A stretch of 64,000 nucleotides of DNA from Phytohabitans maris. GTDB lineage: Bacteria > Actinomycetota > Actinomycetes > Mycobacteriales > Micromonosporaceae. The stretch is taken from positions 1-64,000 of the forward strand of contig NZ_JAVHUY010000009.1 in the NCBI RefSeq assembly GCF_031085175.1, in the 5' to 3' direction. Made by a program: the position numbers and the translations under genes. Positions within the stretch are counted from its first letter, which is position 1; the number at the start of each line of letters is the position of its first letter. Below, piece by piece: positions 44,491-52,475 of the stretch. The notes under the pieces were generated by a model that was not told where the DNA came from, searched no databases, and saw nothing but the letters and a program-made list of their open reading frames with translations.

Positions 44491-45794
44491 GCCGCGCCCG
44501 CGAAGAGCAGGTCGCGCAGGGTGCCGCCCGGGTAGCTGGACCGGAAGTGGCCGGAGCGCTGCAGCAGCGGGACCACCTCGGCGACGACGTCGTCCAGCCC
44601 GGTCGGCATGAGGTGGGTGGAGAGCACGTAGCCGTCGCAGGCGCCGGCGTCGAACCGCGCCGCCATCTCGGTCGCCACCTCCTTCGGCGAGCCGACGAAG
44701 GTGGGGCGGGCGTAGATCTCGACCATGAGGCTGCGCAGCGTGTGCCCGTCGCGCTCGGCCCGGGCCCGCCACGCGGCGACGGTCGCGCGCGGATCGGCCT
44801 TGGACTGGACCCGGCCCTGCATGACCGGCGTGTCCGGCACGTACGGCTCGACGTCGGGAAGCGGGCCGTCGGGGTCCCAGTCGTGCAGGTCCCGACCCCA
44901 GACCTGCTCGGCGAAGGAGAGCGCGCGCTCGGGTCCGATCTGGGCGAAGCCGATCTCGCGGGCCCGCTCGGCGGCGTCCCGCCCGGTCTCGCCCAGCACG
45001 ATCCGGGCGATCGGCAGCACCAGCACCGAGCGCGGGTCGCGGCCCGCCGCGGTGGCGCGGGCGTCGATGTCGCGGCGGAACGCGATGCCCTCGTCGCGGC
45101 CGCTGTGCCGGGAGAAGACGACGTCGGCGACGGCTACCCCGAAGTCCCGGCCGTCGGGTGAGTCGCCCGCCTGGATGAGGACCGGCCGTCCCTGCGGCGG
45201 CGGCGGGATCGCGGGCTCGCCGCGCAGGCCGACGTACCGGCCGGTGAAGCTCGCCGCGGCCGGCGCGGGCGCCCACAGCGCGGCGCAGGCCGCCAGCACC
45301 TCCTGGGCCCGCACGTACCGGTCGGCGTAGGGCAGGTAGCCGCCACGGCGGAAGTTGCCGCCGGTGAAGGCATCGGAGGAGGTCACGACGTTCCACGCGG
45401 CTCGGCCGCCGCTGAGGTGGTCGAGCGTGCCGAAGGAGCGGGCCAGCTCGGCCGGCTCGTAGAAGGTCGTGTTGACCGTGGCGGCCAGCCCGATCCGGTC
45501 GGTGACCTCGCTCAGCGCCGCCAGCATCGCGAAGGAGTCGGGGCGCCCGGCGATGTCGAGCTCGAAGAGCTCTCCGCGCTGCTCGCGCATCCGCAGCCCC
45601 TGGCCGAGGAAGAAGAAGTCGAACAGGCCGCGCTCGGCGGTCTGGGCGGCGTGGCGGAACGAGGCGAAGGCCATCTGGTCGCCGGCCGCGGGGTCGCGCC
45701 ACACGGTGGTGTGGTTGACGCCCTCGACGAACGCCGCCAGGTGCATCTGGCGGCGTGGCGATCCGGGCTCGCCGGCAGCGGGCGCGTCGGGCAT
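44487..45794 (-). CDS. LLM flavin monooxygenase, NtaA/SnaA/DszA family
   Basis: A 435-residue enzyme of the subgroup with the HLAAFVEGVNHTTVWRDPAA start. Seen: FFFLGQGLRMREQRGELFEL, ATVNTTFYEPAELARSFGTL, GGRAAWNVVTSSDAFTGGNF, GRPVLIQAGDSPDGRDFGVA, then LPIARIVLGETGRDAAERAR and the end RSSYPGGTLRDLLFAGAA. It is the first gene of a minus-strand pair with the ATPase. Direct repeats TGTAACAAAG and TGTAACGAAG lie upstream on its coding strand (about 45850 and 45830). Confidence 0.92.
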   Translation of the reverse strand: MPDAPAAGEPGSPRRQMHLAAFVEGVNHTTVWRDPAAGDQMAFASFRHAAQTAERGLFDFFFLGQGLRMREQRGELFELDIAGRPDSFAMLAALSEVTDRIGLAATVNTTFYEPAELARSFGTLDHLSGGRAAWNVVTSSDAFTGGNFRRGGYLPYADRYVRAQEVLAACAALWAPAPAAASFTGRYVGLRGEPAIPPPPQGRPVLIQAGDSPDGRDFGVAVADVVFSRHSGRDEGIAFRRDIDARATAAGRDPRSVLVLPIARIVLGETGRDAAERAREIGFAQIGPERALSFAEQVWGRDLHDWDPDGPLPDVEPYVPDTPVMQGRVQSKADPRATVAAWRARAERDGHTLRSLMVEIYARPTFVGSPKEVATEMAARFDAGACDGYVLSTHLMPTGLDDVVAEVVPLLQRSGHFRSSYPGGTLRDLLFAGAA

Positions 45795-45924
45795 GCGCTG
45801 AAGGATACCCCGCGTCCCGGCGACCCTTCGTTACACCGGCGACGGAAACTTTGTTACAGCTATTGCTGCCAGAGTGGCGAATTACGTACCAGGTCGCGTG
45901 TGGGCCAGGACACCGGGCGAGTCG

Positions 45925-45954
45925 TTGACACGACGAAAATCGCTCGGCTAACGT
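45925..45954 (+). promoter_or_regulatory. Promoter of leader peptide 3
   Basis: TTGACA (45925-45930) and TAACGT (45949-45954) are separated by 18 bp; the leader's GTG starts 8 bases after the -10, predicting a leaderless transcript running toward the second receptor operon. Confidence 0.65.
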
Positions 45955-45961
45955 CGCTCGC

Positions 45962-46036
45962 GTGACCATCAGCCGACCGTGTGCCCCGCGTCTGACCACG
46001 GGCGACTGTCGGCTGCGCGGCGCTCACTGTCGCTAG
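45962..46036 (+). CDS. Cysteine-rich leader peptide 3 (24 aa)
   Basis: GTG 45962 opens a frame reading VTISRPCAPRLTTGDCRLRG, then AHCR and stop, with three cysteines in 24 residues, one of them next to last. It has the same length as leaders 2 and 4 but lacks the R-R-x-I-D core, so it is a different type. A GC-rich hairpin follows at 46042-46071. Position and content suggest cysteine-dependent attenuation of the operon starting at 46227. Confidence 0.6.
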   Translation: MTISRPCAPRLTTGDCRLRGAHCR

Positions 46037-46041
46037 CGCCG

Positions 46042-46071
46042 GAGCCCGTGCCCGCCGTTCCGAGCGGGCTC
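46042..46071 (+). promoter_or_regulatory. Hairpin behind leader peptide 3 (possible attenuator)
   Basis: GAGCCCG (46042-46048) pairs with CGGGCTC (46065-46071). It begins 6 bases after the leader stop, where ribosome stalling at the cysteine codons could change its folding. The attenuator role is inferred. Confidence 0.4.
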
Positions 46072-46146
46072 GCCAGCGCGGACCGTCCCGCCGCACACTC
46101 GACCACAACCCCCGAAAAATGTTCGGCCCCTCGGCCGGCATAATTT

Positions 46147-46163
46147 CATATTAATCCGATAGG
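46147..46163. promoter_or_regulatory. Island operator 4: CATAT-N7-ATAGG
   Basis: CATAT TAATCCG ATAGG matches the 17-bp island site with one change in the left half. It lies between leader 3 and the receptor gene, about 64 bp before the GTG. Confidence 0.6.
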
Positions 46164-46226
46164 TTAGACAGGTTCGATCGGAGTCTCGCGGCTCGCGACC
46201 GGCCCGCTTTCAGTGAGGAACCCACC

Positions 46227-47870
46227 GTGCGCGTGACCGCTTCACGTCCCGGCCAACGCCGCAGACCCTCGACGCTCGCCAGAGCCGGCGTCGGGCTGGC
46301 TGCCGCCGCCACCCTCCTCGTCGCCTGCTCGTCCGGCGACGGCGCCGCCTCGTCCTCGGCGAGCGACACCCCACGCCGCGGCGGCGCCCTGAAGATCGGC
46401 GTCGCCGGCGACCCGGGCTGCCTCGACCCCCAGCAGAACGGCAACGCCTCGTCGATCAACATCAGCCGGCAGGTCGTCGACAGCCTGACCGACCTGGACC
46501 CGCAGACCGGCGCGACCGCGCCCTGGCTGGCCACCTCGTGGACGGTCAACCCGGACGCCACCCAGTTCACCTTCACGCTCCGCGACGGCGTGACGTTCAG
46601 CGACGGGTCGCCGCTGACCGCGGAGGTCGTGAAGAAGAACTTCGACACCGTGGTCACCCTGGGCGCCGCCACGTCGCTGGTGACCGGCTACCTGGCCGGC
46701 TACCAGGGCACCACCGCACTGGACGCGCACACCGTACGGGTCGACTTCAAGCAGCCGAACGCCGGCTTCCTGCAGGCCACCTCGGTCGTGCAGCTCGGCA
46801 TCCTGTCGGCCGGCACGGTCGCGAAGAGCGCGGCGGAGCGCTGCCAGGCGGGCAACCTCGTCGGCACCGGCCCGTTCGTCCTCGAGTCGTACACGGCGAA
46901 CCAGTCGGCCCTCCTCAACCGCCGGGCCGGCTACGCGTGGCCCTCGGAGGTGTCTCGGCACCGCGACGAGGCGTACCTGGACTCCGTCGAGTTCGACATC
47001 GTCAGCGAAGCGAGCGTACGCACGGGCGCCCTGCAGTCCGGGCAGCTCGACGCGGTCACCGACGTGCAGCCGGACGACGAGGCCTCGTTCGGCAGCGGCG
47101 GGTTCAGCCTCCTCGCCCGCGCCAACCCGGGTGTGGTCAACACCCTGTTCCCGAAGCCGACCTCGGCGTTCGCCGCCGATCCGGTGATCCGCAAGGCGAT
47201 ACAGACCGGCCTGGACCGCAGCCAGCTGACGGCCGTGCTCAGCGGCAGCTACCAGCCGGCCACGTCGGTGCTGGCGAAGACGACGCCCGGGTACAAGGAC
47301 GAGCAGCCGGCGTTGAAGAGCGACCCGGCGGCCGCCGGCAAGCTGCTCGACGACGCCGGCTGGGCGAAGGGCGGCGACGGGATCCGGGCCAAGGACGGCA
47401 GGCGCCTCAGCCTCGACGTCGTCTTCATCTCCAGCGTGGTCACCAACCAGAGCGTTCTGGCAGTGGTGCAGCAGCAGCTCAAGGACCTCGGCATCGAGCT
47501 GAAGCTGCGCCCGCTGGCCGTCGCCGACTACCTCAAGGCGGCGCAGGACCCCACCGTCAACTTCACGTTCGGCAACTTCACCCGGCCGGACCTGGACATC
47601 CTGCGGTCGGCGTTCTCGTCGGCGGCGGCGACCTCACCCAAGCTGACCGACGACGCGCTGGAGCAGCTCTACGTGCGGGCGCGGTCCACCGCCGACGCCA
47701 CCGCCCGGGCCGCGATCGGCGCCGAGATCCAGGACCGGCTGATCGCCGGCGCGTACGCGATCCCCGTCTACGAGCTCTCCCAGGTCGCCGCGCACAGCGG
47801 CGCCGTACGCGGCCTGCGCTTCGAGTCCTCCTCCCGGCTCGTCTTCTACGACACCTGGCTGGACCGATGA
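46227..47870 (+). CDS. Oligopeptide-type ABC transporter substrate-binding lipoprotein (second system)
   Basis: A 547-residue SBP_bac_5 receptor with a true lipobox (AAATLLVAC). Seen: RGGALKIGVAGDPGCLDPQQ, PWLATSWTVNPDATQFTFTL, FSDGSPLTAEVVKKNFDTV, VGTGPFVLESYTANQSALLN and DPVIRKAIQTGLDRSQLTAV. GTG 46227 has GTGAGGAACC upstream. It opens an operon (46227-52445, perhaps to 54199) of receptor, LLM enzyme, acetyltransferase, short LLM-like protein and two permeases. It is only moderately similar to the receptor at 31001, so the two systems probably import different compounds. Confidence 0.93.
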   Translation: MRVTASRPGQRRRPSTLARAGVGLAAAATLLVACSSGDGAASSSASDTPRRGGALKIGVAGDPGCLDPQQNGNASSINISRQVVDSLTDLDPQTGATAPWLATSWTVNPDATQFTFTLRDGVTFSDGSPLTAEVVKKNFDTVVTLGAATSLVTGYLAGYQGTTALDAHTVRVDFKQPNAGFLQATSVVQLGILSAGTVAKSAAERCQAGNLVGTGPFVLESYTANQSALLNRRAGYAWPSEVSRHRDEAYLDSVEFDIVSEASVRTGALQSGQLDAVTDVQPDDEASFGSGGFSLLARANPGVVNTLFPKPTSAFAADPVIRKAIQTGLDRSQLTAVLSGSYQPATSVLAKTTPGYKDEQPALKSDPAAAGKLLDDAGWAKGGDGIRAKDGRRLSLDVVFISSVVTNQSVLAVVQQQLKDLGIELKLRPLAVADYLKAAQDPTVNFTFGNFTRPDLDILRSAFSSAAATSPKLTDDALEQLYVRARSTADATARAAIGAEIQDRLIAGAYAIPVYELSQVAAHSGAVRGLRFESSSRLVFYDTWLDR

Positions 47871-49192
47871 GCGGACGGCAGCTGCATCTCGCGCTCTCCG
47901 CCGGCGTCGGCGGGGTACACCAGGGCGCGTGGCGGCGGCCCGACAGCCGTACCGAGCAGTGGGGCACGCCGGAACTCGTCATCGCGCTGGCGCAGGAGAC
48001 CGAAGCCGCCAAGTTCGACGCGTTCTTCCTCTCCGACATCTCCGCGCCCAACCGCGCCCTGACCCGGGTCCAGGCGCCCTACCTCTACTTCGAGCCGCTC
48101 ACCGCCGCGGTGGCGATCGCCCGGGCGACCAGCCACATCGGGGTGATCGCCACCGCGTCGACCACGTTCCACGAGCCGTACAACCTGGCCCGCCAGGTGG
48201 CGACGCTGGACCACCTGAGCGGCGGACGGGCCGGGTGGAACGCGGTCACGTCCAGCGTCGGCGAGCAGAACTTCGGGCGCCGGCCGTGGCCCGACCACGC
48301 CGGGCGGTACGAGCGGGCCGCCGAGTTCCTCGACGTGGTCGAGCAGCTGTGGGACAGCTGGGAGCAGGACGCGGTACGGCACGACCGGGCAGCCGGTGTT
48401 TTCGCCGACATCGACAAGATCCACCCGATCGACCACGCCGGCACCCACTTCGCGGTCGCCGGGCCGCTGAACGTGCGCCGTACCCCGCAGGGCCGCCCGG
48501 TGATCGTGCAGGCCGGCTCGTCACCGGCCGGGCGGGACCTCGCGGCCCGCCACGCCAGCATGGTCTTCACCGCCCAGCGGGAGCTGGCCGAAGCCCAGCA
48601 GTTCTACCGCGACCTCAAGTCACGGGCCCGCGGGCACGGCCGGCCCGACACCGACGTCGCGATCCTGCCCGGGGTCAGCCCGATCATCGGGGACAGCGCG
48701 GCGGACGCCGAGGAGATCCGGGAGAGCCTGCTCGACCTCGTCGACCAACCGACCGCCACCGCCCGCCTCGCCGACCAGCTGGGCGGGATCGACCTGAGCG
48801 ACATCGGGTTCAACGAGCCGATCCCGGTGGAGCGGCTCCCCGCCGCCGGCGACATCGAACGCCGGCGCAGCCGCTTCCAGATCTTCGCCGACCTCGCCCG
48901 CGAGGAGCGGTGGACCGTACGCCAGCTGGTCGGCCTGGAGGTGGCCTCGTACGGGCACTGGCGGCTGGTGGGCACCGCCGAGCAGGTGGCCGCCGAGCTG
49001 GAGCGCTGGTTTCTGGCCCGGGGCGCCGACGGCTTCGTCCTCATGCCGCCGTATCAGGGCGCGCTGACCCGCTTCTACCAGTGGGTCGTCCCTCTCCTGC
49101 AGGACCGGGGAATCTTCCGGCGCGAGTACGAGGGGCGCACGCTCCGCGACCACCTCGGCGTCTCCTATCCGGCGAACCGGTGGGCGTCGTGA
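47867..49192 (+). CDS. LLM flavin monooxygenase, NtaA/SnaA/DszA family
   Basis: A 441-residue enzyme: LHLALSAGVGGVHQGAWRRP, FFLSDISAPNRALTRVQ, ATASTTFHEPYNLARQVATL, GGRAGWNAVTSSVGEQNFGR, LWDSWEQDAVRHDRAAGVFA, GPLNVRRTPQGRPVIVQAGS, and the end REYEGRTLRDHLGVSYPANR. All landmarks of the family are intact. It overlaps the receptor stop by 4 bases, tying import of the substrate directly to its oxidation. Confidence 0.93.
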   Translation: MSGRQLHLALSAGVGGVHQGAWRRPDSRTEQWGTPELVIALAQETEAAKFDAFFLSDISAPNRALTRVQAPYLYFEPLTAAVAIARATSHIGVIATASTTFHEPYNLARQVATLDHLSGGRAGWNAVTSSVGEQNFGRRPWPDHAGRYERAAEFLDVVEQLWDSWEQDAVRHDRAAGVFADIDKIHPIDHAGTHFAVAGPLNVRRTPQGRPVIVQAGSSPAGRDLAARHASMVFTAQRELAEAQQFYRDLKSRARGHGRPDTDVAILPGVSPIIGDSAADAEEIRESLLDLVDQPTATARLADQLGGIDLSDIGFNEPIPVERLPAAGDIERRRSRFQIFADLAREERWTVRQLVGLEVASYGHWRLVGTAEQVAAELERWFLARGADGFVLMPPYQGALTRFYQWVVPLLQDRGIFRREYEGRTLRDHLGVSYPANRWAS

Positions 49193-49686
49193 CCGCCGGC
49201 TACACGGTGCGCCAGGTGGGGTGGGACGACGCCGGCGCGGTACGCCTGCGGGCCTTGATGGCGCAGGAGATCCTGCCCCGCTACGCGGGCCTCGACCTGT
49301 CCGCGCAGCGCGTGACGCCACCGCGCGCGGAAGACGTGGTGGCCACCTTCGTCGCATACCAGGGTGTGGCGCCGGTCGCGACCGCCTCGCTGGTCACGGT
49401 CGGCCGGTACCACGAGGTCAAGCGGGTCGTCGTCGACCCCGGCCACCGGCGCCAAGGGCTCGCCCGCGCGCTGATATCCGCGATCGAGGGCCTCGCCGCC
49501 GAGCGTGGCATCGAAGAGCTGGTGCTGCAGACCGGCATCCGCCAGCCGGAGGCGATCGGTCTGTACGAGTCGCTCGGCTGGCGGCGGATCCCGCCGTTCG
49601 GCCCGTACGAGCGGGACACGGTGGTCAGCGTCTGCTTCGGCAAACGGATCGCCGCCACGGCGGCAGCGGAGCGGCACGATGGGTGA
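49189..49686 (+). CDS. GNAT-family N-acetyltransferase
   Basis: A 165-residue GNAT enzyme. The acetyl-CoA pyrophosphate loop is VVDPGHRRQGLARALISAIE (Q/RxxGxG/A form), preceded by YHEVKRVVV and followed by LVLQTGIRQPEAIGLYESLG and WRRIPPFGPYERD. It may acetylate the amine or amino-acid part of the imported compound, a known step in S-alkylcysteine breakdown (family knowledge; role here inferred). GTG 49189 overlaps the LLM stop; a GTG 6 bases earlier is possible. Confidence 0.9.
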   Translation: MTAGYTVRQVGWDDAGAVRLRALMAQEILPRYAGLDLSAQRVTPPRAEDVVATFVAYQGVAPVATASLVTVGRYHEVKRVVVDPGHRRQGLARALISAIEGLAAERGIEELVLQTGIRQPEAIGLYESLGWRRIPPFGPYERDTVVSVCFGKRIAATAAAERHDG

Positions 49687-50650
49687 ACACCGGTTCGTGG
49701 TGGGCCTGCGGCTGGACGACCCCACGGTACCGTCCACTGTGGACGTCGCTGGGTACCGGCGGGCGGCGCTGGCCGCGGAGGCCGCCGGCGCCGACTTCGT
49801 CCTCGTCGACGACGGCTACGTCGCCGCCGGGCGGGGCGTCGGGCCCGACCCGGTCATGCTCGCGGCCCGCCTCGCGGCCGCCACGTCGCGGATCGGGGTG
49901 GTCGCGGCCGCCGCGGTGACCTACGGCGAGCCCTTGCTGATCTCGTCCGGGCTCGCCACCCTCGACCACCTCAGCGACGGCCGGGCCGGCTGGCTGGTGC
50001 TCACCGCGCCCACCGCGGCGCAGGCCGCGCTGCACGGCGCCGCGCCCCGCCCGGAGCGGGAGCTGTGGGACGAGGCCGGCGAGGTCGTCGACGTGGTCGG
50101 GCGGCTCTGGGACAGCTGGGAGGACGGCGCGGTCATCCGCGACGCGCGCACCGGCCGGTACCTGGACCGGCGGCGCCTGCACCGGGTCGACTACACCGGG
50201 CCGGCGTTTTCGATCGCCGGGCCCTCCATCACGCCTCGCCCGCCGCAGGGGCACCCGGTGGTGGCCGTGCGCGCCGACGCCTCGGGCAGCCGCGCCGTGA
50301 CCGCCCACGCCGACGTGCTGGTCATCGCGGTCGACCCGGCGGCGCCGGGCGACGCGGTCGCGCGGCGGGCCGGGCAGGCGGTGGCGGAGTCCGGGCGGCC
50401 GCGCCACCAGGTCCGCGTGCTCGGCGAACTGCCCGCGGGCGGCACTGTCGGTGCCGTCGAGCGGCTGGCGGCGGCCGGGGCGCTCGACGGCGTCATCGTC
50501 CCGGCCGGCGACGATCCGGTCGCCGCCCTGCGGGCCGCGCTGGGCTCGCGCGGCGCCGCCGCCCCGCCCGCCGGACCCACGCTGCGCGAGCGGCTCGGCC
50601 TGCCCCGGCCCGCGAACCGGTACGCGACCGCACCGCCGGCCGCGCCGTGA
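49679..50650 (+). CDS. Short LLM-like protein (counterpart of 37478-38401)
   Basis: A 323-residue degenerate LLM protein: GEPLLISSGLATLDHLSDGR (equivalent of NLARRFATLDHLSGGR), AGWLVLTAPTAAQAALHG, LWDSWEDGAVIRDARTGRYL, PPQGHPVVAVRADASGSRAV, and the end TLRERLGLPRPANRYATAPP. The C-terminal 100 residues of full enzymes are compressed. As in the other receptor operon, it is coupled to a nearby full-length LLM gene, which supports a paired function. It overlaps the acetyltransferase gene by 8 bases. Confidence 0.75.
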   Translation: MGEHRFVVGLRLDDPTVPSTVDVAGYRRAALAAEAAGADFVLVDDGYVAAGRGVGPDPVMLAARLAAATSRIGVVAAAAVTYGEPLLISSGLATLDHLSDGRAGWLVLTAPTAAQAALHGAAPRPERELWDEAGEVVDVVGRLWDSWEDGAVIRDARTGRYLDRRRLHRVDYTGPAFSIAGPSITPRPPQGHPVVAVRADASGSRAVTAHADVLVIAVDPAAPGDAVARRAGQAVAESGRPRHQVRVLGELPAGGTVGAVERLAAAGALDGVIVPAGDDPVAALRAALGSRGAAAPPAGPTLRERLGLPRPANRYATAPPAAP

Positions 50651-51585
50651 CCGGGTACGCGCTGCGCCGGGTGGGCCAGGCGATCCTCGTGCTCTGGGCC
50701 GCGTACACGCTCACGTTCTTCGCCGTCTTCCTGCTGCCCAGCGATGCGGCCGAGATCATGGCAGCCGGCAGCGACAGCACCAACAGCGTCGACCCGGCCA
50801 CGCTCGCCGAGTTCCGCGCCCGCTACGGGCTCGACCAGCCGCTGCACCTGCAGTACCTGCGAGCGCTGGGCGGCGTGTTCCGCGGTGACCTCGGCACGTC
50901 CATCCACACTGGACGCCCGGTGGCCCGGATGCTCGGCGAGGCGATCGGCCCGACGGTGACGCTCGCCGCGCTCGGCATGCTCGTCGGCGTGCTGCTCGGC
51001 GCCGCGCTCGCCGTCGCCATCACGCTCGTCCCGCGGCGCGGGCCGCGCCACCTGCTCGCCACCGTCCCGGCGGTCGGCATCTCCGTACCCACGTTCTGCG
51101 TCGGTCTGGTCCTGCTGCAGGTGGTCTCCTTCCAGTGGGGGCTGCTGCCGGCCTTCGGCTCGTCCGGGTTCGAGTCGCTCGTGCTGCCCGTGCTCGCGCT
51201 CAGCCTTCCGGTGGCGGCGCTGATCGCGCAGCTGCTGTCCAAGAGCATCGAGGCCGAGCGGTCCGCCGAGTACGCCGACATCGCCCTGGCCAAGGGCCTC
51301 TCGCGGCTACGAGTGCACCTGGCCCACGTGGTCCGCAACGCGCTGCTGCCCGCGTTCACCATGGCCGGTCTGCTCGCCGGCGAACTGTTCGGCGGCTCGA
51401 TCGTGGTCGAGACGGTCTTCTCCCGCGCCGGGCTCGGGCGCGTGGCGCTCTCCGCGGTACAGGCCCGGGACCTGCCGGTCATCCTGGGGGTGGTCACCGT
51501 GGGCGCCTGCGTCTTCATCGTGGTGAACCTGGCCGTAGACCTGCTCTACCCACTGCTCGACCCCAGGATCGCGGTGGCGCGGTGA
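50647..51585 (+). CDS. Oligopeptide-type ABC transporter permease (DppB-like, second system)
   Basis: A 312-residue permease: LRRVGQAILVLWAAYTLTFF, ARYGLDQPLHLQYLRALGGV, GDLGTSIHTGRPVARMLGEA and the EAA loop YADIALAKGLSRLRVHLAHV. The GTG overlaps the preceding stop. It belongs with the receptor at 46227 and needs the ATPase encoded at 42883. Confidence 0.93.
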   Translation: MTGYALRRVGQAILVLWAAYTLTFFAVFLLPSDAAEIMAAGSDSTNSVDPATLAEFRARYGLDQPLHLQYLRALGGVFRGDLGTSIHTGRPVARMLGEAIGPTVTLAALGMLVGVLLGAALAVAITLVPRRGPRHLLATVPAVGISVPTFCVGLVLLQVVSFQWGLLPAFGSSGFESLVLPVLALSLPVAALIAQLLSKSIEAERSAEYADIALAKGLSRLRVHLAHVVRNALLPAFTMAGLLAGELFGGSIVVETVFSRAGLGRVALSAVQARDLPVILGVVTVGACVFIVVNLAVDLLYPLLDPRIAVAR

Positions 51586-52445
51586 GCACCGCCGTCCTCG
51601 CGCCCCGCCGGGCCTGGCCGCGCCGGGCCCTGCGCGCCGCGGTCCGGCTGCCCGGACGCGCCACCGCGGTACTCTTCATGCTGCTCGTCGCCGCCTGGGC
51701 GGTGCTACCCGGACCGCTGGCGACCCACGACCCGCTGCGCGTCGTACCGGCCGACCGCCTCCAGCCGCCCAGCGCCGCGCACCTGTTCGGCACCGACGAG
51801 CTCGGCCGCGACCTGTACAGCCGGGTCGTGCACGGCACCGCCCTGTCGCTGCAGTCGACGCTGGCGGCGGTACTCATCGGGCTGGCCCTGGGATCCGTCC
51901 TCGGCCTGCTGGCCGGCTTCGCCCGCGGCGTGGTCGACGCGGTGGTCATGCGCCTCGTCGACGTCCTGCTCGCCGTGCCGAGCCTGCTGCTCTCGCTGGT
52001 GATCGTGGCCGCGCTGGGCCCGGGCACCGCCAAGATCGCGTGCGCGGTCGGGATCGGCTCGATGCCGGGGTTCGCCCGGGTCGTACGCGCCGAGGTCCTC
52101 CGGGTCCGGGCCTCCGGCTACGTCGAGGCGGCCACGGTGGTCGGCGCGCGGCGCTTCTCGATCGTGCTCTGGCACGTCGTCCCGAACGCGGCCGGCCCGG
52201 CGATCGTCCTGGCCACCACGACCATCGGCACCGCGATGCTGGCGATCTCGTCGCTCGGCTTCCTCGGGTTCGGCGCGCCGCCGCCGGCGCCCGAGTGGGG
52301 CAGCCTCATCGCCGGCGGCCGCGGCTACCTGGCCACCGCGTGGTGGATCAGCCTGCTGCCGTGCCTGGTCGTGGTCCTGTCCGTCCTCGCGGTCAACCAC
52401 CTCGCGCGGACGGCCGACCGGGCGCGCGTGGCCGGTGTGCCGTGA
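51582..52445 (+). CDS. Oligopeptide-type ABC transporter permease (DppC-like, second system)
   Basis: A 287-residue permease: AVLFMLLVAAWAVLPGPLAT, HLFGTDELGRDLYSRVVHGT, the EAA loop GYVEAATVVGARRFSIVLWH and LGFLGFGAPPPAPEWGSLIA. GTG 51582 overlaps the previous stop by 4 bases. The operon may continue to the aminotransferase 30 bp later. Confidence 0.93.
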   Translation: MSTAVLAPRRAWPRRALRAAVRLPGRATAVLFMLLVAAWAVLPGPLATHDPLRVVPADRLQPPSAAHLFGTDELGRDLYSRVVHGTALSLQSTLAAVLIGLALGSVLGLLAGFARGVVDAVVMRLVDVLLAVPSLLLSLVIVAALGPGTAKIACAVGIGSMPGFARVVRAEVLRVRASGYVEAATVVGARRFSIVLWHVVPNAAGPAIVLATTTIGTAMLAISSLGFLGFGAPPPAPEWGSLIAGGRGYLATAWWISLLPCLVVVLSVLAVNHLARTADRARVAGVP

Positions 52446-52475
52446 CCCGCCCACACCCGAGGAACGGAGCATCCC

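Noticed and set aside
45830-45860. GTTAC/GAAAC elements before the minus-strand LLM gene as a GlnR site
   Set aside because: The half-sites are 10 bases apart, not the 6 of the GlnR consensus; the direct repeats TGTAACAAAG/TGTAACGAAG remain unexplained.
45860-46141. 93-codon minus-strand frame starting next to operator 4
   Set aside because: The ATG lies close after a TAATAT/TATGAA sequence, but the product is Arg/Ala-rich and antisense to leader 3; no support for translation.
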